Part shown: positions 27,112 to 34,461 of the stretch, piece by piece
How positions within the stretch are numbered: the first letter of the stretch is position 1
How the letters are laid out: each line of letters opens with the position of its first letter
Origin: JAJCYK01 sp965212195
GTDB lineage: Bacteria > Bacteroidota > Bacteroidia > Cytophagales > Cyclobacteriaceae
Length of the DNA: 64,000 nt
Assembly (NCBI GenBank): GCA_965212195.1
Contig: CBDBUW010000012.1
Location: 310,001 to 374,000 of the forward strand
Direction: 5' to 3'
Made by a program: the position numbers and the translations under genes
Notes under the pieces: model-generated
Told to the model about the DNA's origin: nothing
Database searches by the model: none
The model's input: only the letters and a program-made list of their open reading frames with translations

Positions 27112-28516
27112 TTTATCAGGTAAAGAATTTGATACAAAGATCAAATCCTATCTAGCAGGAAAAGAGGTCTCTTTTGACCCCAATGCCTGGAATAAGATGA
27201 ACGCCAAGCTGGATCAGGTCTTTCCTGGGACAAACTCCAGAAATGGCAGCAACAATTGGGGCTTAGTTGTCTTGGTTTTAATCCTAACGATGTTCTTCTT
27301 TTGGAATCTCGATCAGAACAAGGCCTTCTCCGATTTACGAATATTAAGTCAAGCGGAATTATCAAAGAATCATTCCCAAGCTGCTGCAGGTAGCCAGCAG
27401 TCTGCACAAGCTACTACACCTGACTATTCGGAATTCACCGAAACCAACAATGAATCATCATCTGCACAAGGGCCAACGGAAAGTACCACTATTACTTCAG
27501 ACAATGAATCTCTAAACCCTGCCAGTTCTGCAAAACCAAAGATATCGCCGGACCGTCAAAATACTTCACCAGATAAGACTCACCCAACCGACCTGGCGAG
27601 TGAAAACAGGGCAAAGAACGGAATAGAGGGTAAGCCCATTGATGCGCCAGCAAAAAATTCAGCTAAAAAAAGCACCTTGCCCGCTACTCAACAACTCGAA
27701 GATCTTGAGACCCCCTCACTATATGAAGCCGCTACCCACACTTCCGGGAATGCTCAATCCAGACACACCGGCGGTAGCGGAGTGACCCCAGATGTACATC
27801 GCGGTTATGCCGATGAAATAATGGGACTTGGCCCGGATCTATATTGGATGACCATGAGTTCGGAAAGTCCCGCAGAAGTTTCATCAGTTGAGATGACCGA
27901 ACCGCCGGTGGTCAAGGCCGGCTATTCCCGGTGGTCTATAGGGTTGGGTTATGCTCCTGACCTAAGTCTGGTTGGTTTCTCTGAGTTGACCAGTCCAGGC
28001 ACCAATATCGGCATAACCATTGATTACCGATTAGGAACAAAATGGAGCATTCAAACAGGTGCCACATATGCTAAAAAGAACTATGTAGCAGAAGGAGAAG
28101 ACTACAGCCCTCCGCAAGGATTTTGGTACTATGGAGTGGTGCCGGAGTATGCAGATGCCACCTGCAAGGTAATCGATATACCTCTCAATATCCGCTACTA
28201 CATTAAGCATAAAAAGAGACACAGTTTCTATGCCAGTATGGGATTGAGCACTTACTTAATGTTACGGGAGGATTATGAATATGACTATGAACAATACGAC
28301 CCAAAACTGCCAAAGGACTTGCAAGTAAGAAACGAGAATCGACATTTCCTGGGGATCTATAACTTTTCCTTAGGTTATCAGAGGTCTCTTTCACCTAACT
28401 GGTCGTTGGAAATAGAACCATTTATAAAGGCACCTTTGTCAGGCATAGGATTTGGTAATGTAAATCTGTGGAGTACCGGCACTTTTTTTTCAATAAGATA
28501 TCATTTACCTCATTAA
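27095..28516 (+). CDS. Anti-sigma-like trans-envelope protein with C-terminal outer-membrane beta-barrel
   Basis: A 473-residue protein encoded immediately after, and overlapping, an ECF sigma gene. Residues 1-52 are a short cytoplasmic head (SGKEFDTKIKSYLAGKEVSFDPNAWNKM), residues 54-72 a transmembrane helix, residues 75-265 a long Ser/Thr/Pro/Asn-rich disordered stretch, and residues 275-473 a porin-like barrel with girdle aromatics, ending on a strand (FFSIRYHL). The layout suggests a head that holds the sigma factor, joined through the periplasm to an outer-membrane barrel. The barrel resembles the truncated protein at the window start. Sigma binding is inferred from position and architecture, not from a motif. 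Confidence 0.7.
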   Translation: MMSWHNLSGKEFDTKIKSYLAGKEVSFDPNAWNKMNAKLDQVFPGTNSRNGSNNWGLVVLVLILTMFFFWNLDQNKAFSDLRILSQAELSKNHSQAAAGSQQSAQATTPDYSEFTETNNESSSAQGPTESTTITSDNESLNPASSAKPKISPDRQNTSPDKTHPTDLASENRAKNGIEGKPIDAPAKNSAKKSTLPATQQLEDLETPSLYEAATHTSGNAQSRHTGGSGVTPDVHRGYADEIMGLGPDLYWMTMSSESPAEVSSVEMTEPPVVKAGYSRWSIGLGYAPDLSLVGFSELTSPGTNIGITIDYRLGTKWSIQTGATYAKKNYVAEGEDYSPPQGFWYYGVVPEYADATCKVIDIPLNIRYYIKHKKRHSFYASMGLSTYLMLREDYEYDYEQYDPKLPKDLQVRNENRHFLGIYNFSLGYQRSLSPNWSLEIEPFIKAPLSGIGFGNVNLWSTGTFFSIRYHLPH

Positions 28517-28520
28517 TCAC

Positions 28521-29075
28521 ATGATTATTAAAGACACCGCCCACATTTACTATAAATCACCACCCAATGGGCATGAAAATGTAAACTCAAGCATGATCTT
28601 ACATGCGGAGAATAGAGTGGCCAGCCAGTGGGAATTGAAGCAAAAAAATGCTGAAATTGCTCAATTAAGACAACAATTGGTAGAGGTGGCCGCCCAAGTG
28701 TGGCGATCGGAGCAGATATTGCTTAAATTGACAAAATGCTTGGACATAATGGACCGAGAGGCTAATGTCTCAAGCCAAATTAAAGGTATTCGGTTACTAA
28801 TCAAGCAATTAAGAAACTCAAGTGTTGATAAAGATCTAGAAAGTAATTTAGCTGTAGACCAACAATTTATAAGAAAATTACAGGCGAAATTCTCAGCTTT
28901 ATCATCCAATGATTTAAGAATTTGTTCGTTGTTAAGATTGAATCTCAGTACTAAGGAGGTTGCTCAAAAGCTGGGAATATGTGCAGAAAGCGCCAACAAG
29001 GCCAGGTACCGGATTCGTAAAAAGCTGGCATTATCCAGGCGACAGAACCTGGTCCGCTTTTTAATTGATTTTTAA
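28521..29075 (+). CDS. Coiled-coil protein with LuxR-like helix-turn-helix
   Basis: A 184-residue cytoplasmic protein. Residues 30-100 form coiled coils (ELKQKNAEIAQLRQQLVEV). Residues 125-184 hold a LuxR-like HTH (SSNDLRICSLLRLNLSTKEVAQKLGI, then SANKARYRIRKKL), the same module that ends many Bacteroidota TPR-type regulators. It starts four bases after the anti-sigma-like gene and is followed 28 bases later by the first cytochrome-like lipoprotein, so it may regulate this locus. It lacks a receiver or sensor domain. Confidence 0.72.
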   Translation: MIIKDTAHIYYKSPPNGHENVNSSMILHAENRVASQWELKQKNAEIAQLRQQLVEVAAQVWRSEQILLKLTKCLDIMDREANVSSQIKGIRLLIKQLRNSSVDKDLESNLAVDQQFIRKLQAKFSALSSNDLRICSLLRLNLSTKEVAQKLGICAESANKARYRIRKKLALSRRQNLVRFLIDF

Positions 29076-29103
29076 ACTGATTTTTTAAACTATCTCACTT
29101 CTG

Positions 29104-29919
29104 ATGAATTCATTTCAATTTTTTAAGAATTGCACCTATGTTCTGATGGTTATTCTGGTTTTTACAAAATGTGGAGACAGCGATCCGGAACCAGTGGATT
29201 GTAGTACCGCAGGGCCCACGGTATCCGTAAACAGCACCACCGATGCCAGCTGTGGGCAGGACAATGGAGAGGTGAACGTGACGGTAACGGGTGATGCAAA
29301 CCTTGAGTTTAGCATTGCCGGCTCAACTTTTCAAAGCATTTCCTCCGGTACGGTCACCATTGAAAATGTTCCTGCCGGATCACTGGTCATTACAGTGCGG
29401 GATGGTACCTCTTGTACCGCCACAGCAAATTTCAATATCGACGATCTCAATAATGTGTCACTCGATGCTGATACCGATGACTCCGGTTGCCTGACCTCTA
29501 ACGGGGTAGTCACGGTGACAGCTAGTGGGGGAGTTGAGCCCTACAATTATAGTTTGGACGGAGGAAGCTTGCAAAGTGCCAACTCTTTCACAGGCCTGGC
29601 CGCCGGAGACTATACCGTTTTGGTTCAAGACGATGACGGCTGCGAGACCAGTAGCACTATCACAGTACTCTCAGGTGTTAGTTATACCAACCAGATCCAG
29701 ACCATTATTGAAACCAACTGTGCCATTACCAACTGTCATGATGGTGGGAACAGCCTTCCGGATTGGTCGCAGTTGGCCAACTTGCAAACCAATGCCGATA
29801 ATATCAAAAGCAGAACCGCCGCTATGACCATGCCACCTGCTTCCAGTGGGATCACCTTGGAACAAGAGGAGATCGATGCCATCGGATGCTGGGTAGATGA
29901 CGGGGCTTTAGATAATTAA
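29104..29919 (+). CDS. Lipoprotein with SprB-like repeats and C-terminal CX4CH cytochrome-like module
   Basis: A 271-residue exported protein. The lipobox Cys lies at about residue 23 and is followed by acidic residues (GDSDPEP), resembling the Bacteroidota surface-export signal. Two SprB-like Ig repeats follow (residues 32-115 and 118-190: NGEVNVTVTGDANLEFSIAG; NGVVTVTASGGVEPYNYSLDGG). The last 80 residues match a small cytochrome c fold: CX4CH with Cys206, Cys211 and His212, a distal Met in MTMPP (Met243), and the closing block EEIDAIGCWVDDGALDN. Two paralogs lie directly downstream. Heme attachment is inferred. Confidence 0.72.
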   Translation: MNSFQFFKNCTYVLMVILVFTKCGDSDPEPVDCSTAGPTVSVNSTTDASCGQDNGEVNVTVTGDANLEFSIAGSTFQSISSGTVTIENVPAGSLVITVRDGTSCTATANFNIDDLNNVSLDADTDDSGCLTSNGVVTVTASGGVEPYNYSLDGGSLQSANSFTGLAAGDYTVLVQDDDGCETSSTITVLSGVSYTNQIQTIIETNCAITNCHDGGNSLPDWSQLANLQTNADNIKSRTAAMTMPPASSGITLEQEEIDAIGCWVDDGALDN

Positions 29920-29982
29920 AATATTAACACCCTTTAGGACACTGAAACACGGGTAACATAAGTTGAACTAAATTTTTAAGCT

Positions 29983-30585
29983 ATGAAAAGAATTATTAAA
30001 CATGCCTTGGGTATGTTGTCTCTTACGGCTCTGTTAGTAGCCTGTGGTGATGACGATGAAACTCCACCACCTATGGTAGATTGCACCGCTACTGGTCCTT
30101 CCATTACCCTTACTCCGACAGCCTCGGTCTGTGGTGAAGACGACGGGCAGGTGGCTGTTGCTATTACCGGAGGTAATGGAAATCTGACGGTCTCTATCGA
30201 TCCCTCTCCCACTGGAGTAAACTTCGATGGTGCCACCGCTACTTTTACAGATGTCCAGCCTGGCACGTATACCGTTGAAGTAGTCGATGACGAGAATTGT
30301 ACTGCTAGCGGAACCGTGACGGTTGATTTTAGCGCGGGTAATCTGAGCTATGCCAACGATATAGATCCCATTATTCAGGCAAAATGCTCTATAGCAGGTT
30401 GCCATGATGGAACACAGCCGGACTTTTCGGATTTTGCTACTTTCCAGACCAGAGCACAGGACTTGGGTGCAGGAGGGGTTAGGGAGCGTGTGAAGACTGG
30501 TGATATGCCTCGAAGTGGTAGTTTGACCGAGGAAGAGCTATCCAATATTCTCTGTTGGATTGACGAAGGCGCTTTGGACAATTAA
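29983..30585 (+). CDS. Lipoprotein with SprB-like repeat and CX4CH cytochrome-like module (second copy)
   Basis: A 200-residue paralog of the gene at 29104. It has a clear lipobox (LVAC at about residues 18-21) with an acidic run after the Cys (GDDDE), which in Bacteroidota marks surface-exposed lipoproteins. One Ig-like SprB-type repeat spans residues 35-110 (DDGQVAVAITGGNGNLTVSI). The C-terminal module carries Cys135, Cys140 and His141 in the CX4CH pattern, then GDMPRSGSLTEEEL and CWIDEGALDN. A strong terminator follows its stop, so the third copy starts a new transcript or is reached by read-through. Confidence 0.72.
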   Translation: MKRIIKHALGMLSLTALLVACGDDDETPPPMVDCTATGPSITLTPTASVCGEDDGQVAVAITGGNGNLTVSIDPSPTGVNFDGATATFTDVQPGTYTVEVVDDENCTASGTVTVDFSAGNLSYANDIDPIIQAKCSIAGCHDGTQPDFSDFATFQTRAQDLGAGGVRERVKTGDMPRSGSLTEEELSNILCWIDEGALDN

Positions 30586-30596
30586 ACAGATTATTG

Positions 30597-30642
30597 GCAA
30601 GGGCTTTGGAACTTTGGCAAAGCCTTTGCTTTATCTTCTTTT
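30597..30642 (+). terminator. Intrinsic terminator after the second cytochrome-like gene
   Basis: GCAAGGGCTTTG (30597-30608) pairs with CAAAGCCTTTGC (30618-30629) over 12 bases with one G-U pair, loop of nine, followed by a T-rich run into 30642. It separates the sigma-to-second-copy unit from the third copy, YceI and DUF5777 genes. Confidence 0.8.
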
Positions 30643-31014
30643 ATGAAACATTTCAAATCTTACACCTTAGGGTTTTGGGGTTTGGCAGGAGGGTTTTTGT
30701 TATATCTATCCGGCTGTGCTTATGAAAGTGAAGAGGAGATTTTCGGTCTGAATAATTGTGATTCGCAACAGGTCACCTACAGTAATGTGGTACAGCCCAT
30801 TATTATCAATAATTGTGCTGTTGCGAATTGTCACGATGGAGGTAATGCTTTACCTGACTGGACTATCATCGATAATGTTCAGGCCAATGCCCAGCTTGTC
30901 AAGACCAGAACCTCAAATCGCACCATGCCTCCGTCTAATGCCGGTGTCAGTTTAACAGCTCAGGAAATAGATGCTATTGCCTGTTGGGTAGATAGCGGGG
31001 CACAAAACAATTAG
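30643..31014 (+). CDS. Short lipoprotein with CX4CH cytochrome-like module (third copy)
   Basis: A 123-residue protein that is essentially the cytochrome-like module of the two preceding genes on a lipoprotein anchor, with no SprB-like repeat. The lipobox is LSGC at about residues 22-25, followed by AYESEEE. The motif is CX4CH at Cys58, Cys63 and His64, then TMPPSNAGVSLTAQEIDAI and ACWVDSGAQNN. YceI follows two bases after its stop. A role in moving electrons near the outer membrane or surface is inferred from the fold and the neighbours. Confidence 0.7.
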   Translation: MKHFKSYTLGFWGLAGGFLLYLSGCAYESEEEIFGLNNCDSQQVTYSNVVQPIIINNCAVANCHDGGNALPDWTIIDNVQANAQLVKTRTSNRTMPPSNAGVSLTAQEIDAIACWVDSGAQNN

Positions 31015-31016
31015 CT

Positions 31017-31556
31017 ATGAGAACTGTAGTAATATGTATGTCAATGGTAGTGTGTTTGCCCTTGTGGGGGCAAAAATACCTATCGGATAAAAGCACCGTA
31101 ACTTTTTTTTCTGAGGCTCCTATTGAAAATATAAAAGCCACTAATGAAGAGGCCAGCAGTATATTCGATATAGGCAGTGGAAAAATAGCCTTTAGCGTTC
31201 CCATTAAGTCGTTTCAGTTTCGAAAATCATTGATGCAAAAACACTTCAATGAAAATTACATGGACTCAGAAAAGTATCCTAAAGCGATTTTCGAAGGTAA
31301 GATTACCAATTTTCAAACTGTTGATGGAAGCTACAAAGCCAGAGCCAGTGGAGAAATGACTATTCATGGCAAGACCAACAAGATCGAAGTCGATGGCGAT
31401 GTCATTATTAAAGATCAGACCATAATTATAAAAGCAGTATTCCCTGTAGCCCTGAAGGATTACAAGATTAAAATACCGAAAATCCTTTTCAGCAATATTG
31501 CAGAAGTAGTAGAGGTTGATGTGTCATTCCAATATAAACCGTATGTCTCCAATTAA
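31017..31556 (+). CDS. YceI-family protein
   Basis: A 179-residue secreted protein of the YceI lipocalin-like family, which binds polyprenyl or other apolar ligands in a beta-barrel pocket. A signal peptide covers residues 1-18. The fold is recognised by STVTFFSEAPIENIKATN, FSVPIKSFQFRKSLMQKHFNENY, YPKAIFEGKI, and MTIHGKTNKIEVDGDV. In Bacteroidota YceI genes often sit beside cytochrome c and DUF5777 genes, as here. It starts two bases after the third cytochrome-like gene and overlaps the DUF5777 gene by 14 bases. Confidence 0.85.
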   Translation: MRTVVICMSMVVCLPLWGQKYLSDKSTVTFFSEAPIENIKATNEEASSIFDIGSGKIAFSVPIKSFQFRKSLMQKHFNENYMDSEKYPKAIFEGKITNFQTVDGSYKARASGEMTIHGKTNKIEVDGDVIIKDQTIIIKAVFPVALKDYKIKIPKILFSNIAEVVEVDVSFQYKPYVSN

Positions 31557-32448
31557 AGGGTGGTGGCTCTTTCTCTTATTTGGGGGCGTCACCATAAATC
31601 TAAGCGCTCAAGATGACCTGATTTCCATATTGGAAAAAGAATCGAGTGACAGCACACTGGTTAATTTTACGGAGGCTACTTTCAAAAGCAGCCGGGTGAT
31701 AAACGGGCATTCTGTGGAAATGCGTGATGGGGGTGTGCTGGAATTCCTGATATCCCACCGTTTTGGGCGAATAAATGAAGGGATTGATGAATTTTTCGGT
31801 CTTGATGATTCCAATATTCGTTTGGGATTGGAATTTGGCATAACCCAAAACTTAAACATTGGTATTGGTCGCAGTTCCTTTGAGAAACAGTACGACGGGT
31901 TCATTAAATATCGATTTCTGCGTCAACAGTCTGGTGCGAAAAACATACCCATCACTGCAGTGGCCTTTGCCAGCATGGCCATAAATACTCTTGATGATCT
32001 GCCCGACCAGGATCTGGATTTTTCCAATCGCACCAATTATTCTTATCAAATTTTGTTGGCCCGAAAGTTCAACGCGGGCTTTTCCTTACAAATAACCCCA
32101 ACATTGGTGCACAAAAATCTAGTACCTCTGGAAAGCGATGACAATGATCTGTACAGCATTGGTGTTGGTGCCAGACAAAAAATCACTAAACGCTTAGCTA
32201 TTAATGCGGAATATTTTTATCAATTGAACAAACCGGAAGGTCAGGGGGTACACAATTCACTTTCGCTGGGTGTTGACATAGAAACCGGAGGACATGTTTT
32301 TCAGCTGCATGTGACCAATAGCCGCGCGATGATAGAGAAAGGATTTATAACGGAGACCACCGACAATTTCTTTGATGGAGATATTCACTTTGGCTTTAAT
32401 ATTTCAAGGGTGTTCAATCTTTCTAATAAAGAACGAGAAAGCTGGTGA
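31543..32448 (+). CDS. DUF5777-type outer-membrane beta-barrel protein
   Basis: A 301-residue protein beginning at the ATG at 31543, inside the YceI gene end; a longer TTG start at 31516 is possible but would break the signal peptide. Residues 1-22 form the signal peptide ending LSAQ. The mature protein alternates polar and apolar residues and closes with a beta strand, matching the DUF5777 group (TFKSSRVINGHSVEM, FLISHRFGRIN, FGLDDSNIRLGLEFGIT). The barrel's cargo is unknown; gene order with YceI and cytochrome-like lipoproteins suggests one envelope redox system. Convergent with the next gene, with no gap. Confidence 0.8.
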   Translation: MSPIKGWWLFLLFGGVTINLSAQDDLISILEKESSDSTLVNFTEATFKSSRVINGHSVEMRDGGVLEFLISHRFGRINEGIDEFFGLDDSNIRLGLEFGITQNLNIGIGRSSFEKQYDGFIKYRFLRQQSGAKNIPITAVAFASMAINTLDDLPDQDLDFSNRTNYSYQILLARKFNAGFSLQITPTLVHKNLVPLESDDNDLYSIGVGARQKITKRLAINAEYFYQLNKPEGQGVHNSLSLGVDIETGGHVFQLHVTNSRAMIEKGFITETTDNFFDGDIHFGFNISRVFNLSNKERESW

Positions 32449-33066
32449 TCAACTGAACAAGCCGTGAATCTCCCGGTCTATTTTCTCCACGATGGTAGAA
32501 AAGTCCTGGATATTTTCCACAAAATCCATATGATTCACATCCACGATCAGCAGTTTACCTAAATCATAGGAATCAATCCAATTGGTGTAGTATGTGTTTA
32601 AATTCTGCAGGTATTCCAAGCGGATAAGATTCTCAAAATCACGCCCTCTTTTCTGGATTTGAGCTACAAGTTTCGGTACATCGGCTTTTAAGTAGATTAA
32701 AATGTCCGGAGGCTCCACGAAATTGATCATGGATTCGAACAAATTCAGATAGTTTTGATAATCTCTCTCTGAGATCATGCCGGATTCATACAGGTTGGCT
32801 GCAAAGATGTAGGCATCCTCATAAATAGTACGATCCTGAATAATGGTATCTTCCGCGGCTCTTATCTGCTTAACTTGATTGAAACGACTGTTCAGGAAAT
32901 AGACCTGTAAATGAAAGGCCCAGCGTTTCATGTCTTCGTAGAAGTCTTTCAGGTAAGGGTTTTCGTCCACAGATTCATACTGCGGGGTCCATTTGTAATG
33001 GTGTGCTAATTTTTCCGTGAGGGTTGTCTTTCCGGAACCAATATTGCCGGAAACCGCAATGTGCAT
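32449..33066 (-). CDS. Deoxynucleoside kinase (dCK/dGK family)
   Basis: A 205-residue kinase that phosphorylates deoxynucleosides in the salvage pathway. The P-loop is GNIGSGKTT (7-15), the substrate region YESVDENPYLKDFY carries the catalytic Glu, and the DRT motif is in IIQDRTIYEDAYIF; the LID Arg region follows in QIQKRGRDFE. Length and motifs match bacterial dAK/dGK enzymes. Single gene ending against the DUF5777 gene. Which base it prefers cannot be told from the sequence. Confidence 0.9.
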   Translation of the reverse strand: MHIAVSGNIGSGKTTLTEKLAHHYKWTPQYESVDENPYLKDFYEDMKRWAFHLQVYFLNSRFNQVKQIRAAEDTIIQDRTIYEDAYIFAANLYESGMISERDYQNYLNLFESMINFVEPPDILIYLKADVPKLVAQIQKRGRDFENLIRLEYLQNLNTYYTNWIDSYDLGKLLIVDVNHMDFVENIQDFSTIVEKIDREIHGLFS

Positions 33067-33127
33067 AGGGTACTAATCTAGAATTATAAAGCCCAATTTA
33101 CTTATAAATTGTGAACCCTTAAAATGC

Positions 33128-33568
33128 TTATAGTTCCTCAGCTTTTAACTCCCAAAGAATATTAACAATCTTCCATTGCCCTGCCACTTTGGCCATGTGC
33201 AAATAGTCTACCCAGTTGTTGGTTTCTACTTTCACGGTGGCTGTATTAAGATAGACGTCCAATACCGTAACTCTTTTACGAAGATCATGCAAATTATAAT
33301 CCTCAGTACGTTTACGTATCGTTTGTGCCAAAAGATCTTGAGCGCTTAAATAAGCCAGAGCCCCATTTTTATGGCCCGTATCAAAAACGATCTTCTTCGA
33401 CATGTGTGGGTGAATAGTAGCCTGCATCAATTCGCTGTCCCCTTGATACCACGCCGTTAAATAATCTACGGCGGTAGACTCAATAGCAGTGGCCTCATTA
33501 GGCGATTGAGCAACTACGGAGATGGAGATCATAATAGCACTTATTAATATATTTCCCTTCTTTTTCAT
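33128..33568 (-). CDS. Secreted NTF2-like (lumazine-binding type) protein
   Basis: A 146-residue protein with an N-terminal signal segment (residues 1-20, ending VVAQ) and an NTF2-like fold: TAVDYLTAWYQGDSELMQATIHP, VFDTGHKNGA, VTVLDVYLNTATVKVETNNWVDYLHMAKVAGQWKIVNILWE. Related Bacteroidota proteins are annotated as putative lumazine-binding or nuclear-transport-factor-like; their role is unknown. It is a single gene, 61 bases upstream of the kinase on the same strand. Confidence 0.75.
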   Translation of the reverse strand: MKKKGNILISAIMISISVVAQSPNEATAIESTAVDYLTAWYQGDSELMQATIHPHMSKKIVFDTGHKNGALAYLSAQDLLAQTIRKRTEDYNLHDLRKRVTVLDVYLNTATVKVETNNWVDYLHMAKVAGQWKIVNILWELKAEEL

Positions 33569-33663
33569 AGCTGTGCTCCTTGGTGTAATAAGTAATATAC
33601 CTCTTAATGAACCTACATAGATGGCAATTGCCGGTCAATCCTTACATAGCTAAGTTCAGAGCC

Positions 33664-33690
33664 ATAAAAAAAGGCCCAAAATGGGCCTTG
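33664..33690 (-). terminator. Intrinsic terminator of the LEA-like gene
   Basis: AAGGCCCA (33671-33678) pairs with TGGGCCTT (33682-33689) around a three-base loop. On the minus strand it is followed by a T tract (complement of 33666-33672), terminating the repeat protein gene at 33714-34382. Confidence 0.85.
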
Positions 33691-33713
33691 TGCTGTTCTA
33701 ATACTTGTTAGAT

Positions 33714-34382
33714 TTACTCTTCTTCTTCGGAACCACCAAATGCTGAGGCTGCGAGATCCTGTCCTTTGTCTACCAGGTCTTCTACCTTGTCCGATACATT
33801 TTCAGCTACATCCCCCGCTATATCTTTGGCCTTATCAAATGCATCACCAGCCATTTCAGCAGCATCATGAGCTACGTCCTGAACTTTGTCTACGGCATCA
33901 TGTGCCACATCCTGCACCTTGTCGACGGCATCTTCTGCAAAATCCTTGGTCTTTTCAAAGGCTTCACCAGCTACTTCCGCGGCATCCTGTGCAACATCTT
34001 TCACCTTATCAACGGCATCTCCGGCCATATCCTTGGCCTTGTCAAAAGCATCCTCCGCTTTTTCCGCGGCACTATGAGCAGCTTCTGAAGCTTTTTCAGC
34101 AGCTGTGCCCGCGGCATCCTTAGTTTTGTCCACTGCGGTATGAGCCATATCCGATGCGGTATGAGCGGCCTCGGCGGCTTTGTCAGCAGCAGCGCCCGCG
34201 GCATCTTTGGTCTTGTCTACTGCAGTATGAGCCATATCCGATGCGGTATGAGCAGCCTCGGCGGCTTTGTCGGTGACGGCTCCTGCGGCTTCTTTGGTTT
34301 TATCCACAGCGCTTCCAGCCGCTTTGGCAGTCTTCTCAGAAGCGCCTGAAAAGAATCTTTTTATTGAATCAAAAATTCCCAT
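33714..34382 (-). CDS. LEA-like helical repeat protein
   Basis: A 222-residue highly hydrophilic Ala/Lys/Asp-rich protein. After a short head (GIFDSIKRFFSGASEKT) it is one long amphipathic helix of 11-residue-type repeats such as AVDKTKDAAG, AFDKAKDMAGD and AVDKVQDVAHDA, ending in an acidic tail (GSEEEE). The pattern matches group-3 LEA and YtxH-like stress proteins, which shield membranes or proteins during drying or osmotic stress. No signal peptide is seen, so it is cytoplasmic. The middle contains an exact-period 29-residue duplication visible in DNA (34111-34284). Confidence 0.75.
   Translation of the reverse strand: MGIFDSIKRFFSGASEKTAKAAGSAVDKTKEAAGAVTDKAAEAAHTASDMAHTAVDKTKDAAGAAADKAAEAAHTASDMAHTAVDKTKDAAGTAAEKASEAAHSAAEKAEDAFDKAKDMAGDAVDKVKDVAQDAAEVAGEAFEKTKDFAEDAVDKVQDVAHDAVDKVQDVAHDAAEMAGDAFDKAKDIAGDVAENVSDKVEDLVDKGQDLAASAFGGSEEEE
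34111..34284 (-). repeat. Tandem 87-bp repeat inside the LEA-like gene
   Basis: Two near-identical 87-base units (34111-34197 and 34198-34284), differing at a handful of mostly silent positions, encode two copies of a 29-residue segment (AAEAAHTASDMAHTAVDKTK...). The phase keeps the reading frame, so copy number could change by slippage without breaking the gene. Confidence 0.85.
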
Positions 34383-34461
34383 TTTATTAGAGTTTAGTAG
34401 TCAATATTAATTGCATACAAGGTAGTGTAAATGAACGTATTATACAAGAATAGTGGGAGGC

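Noticed and set aside
31516..31542. TTG start nine codons before the DUF5777 gene
   Set aside because: The ATG at 31543 gives a normal signal peptide; the longer form adds residues with no purpose and overlaps YceI further.
33740..34123. Antisense frame through the LEA-like repeats, rich in Leu/His/Pro
   Set aside because: It is produced by the repeat composition of the LEA gene on the other strand; no independent signal.
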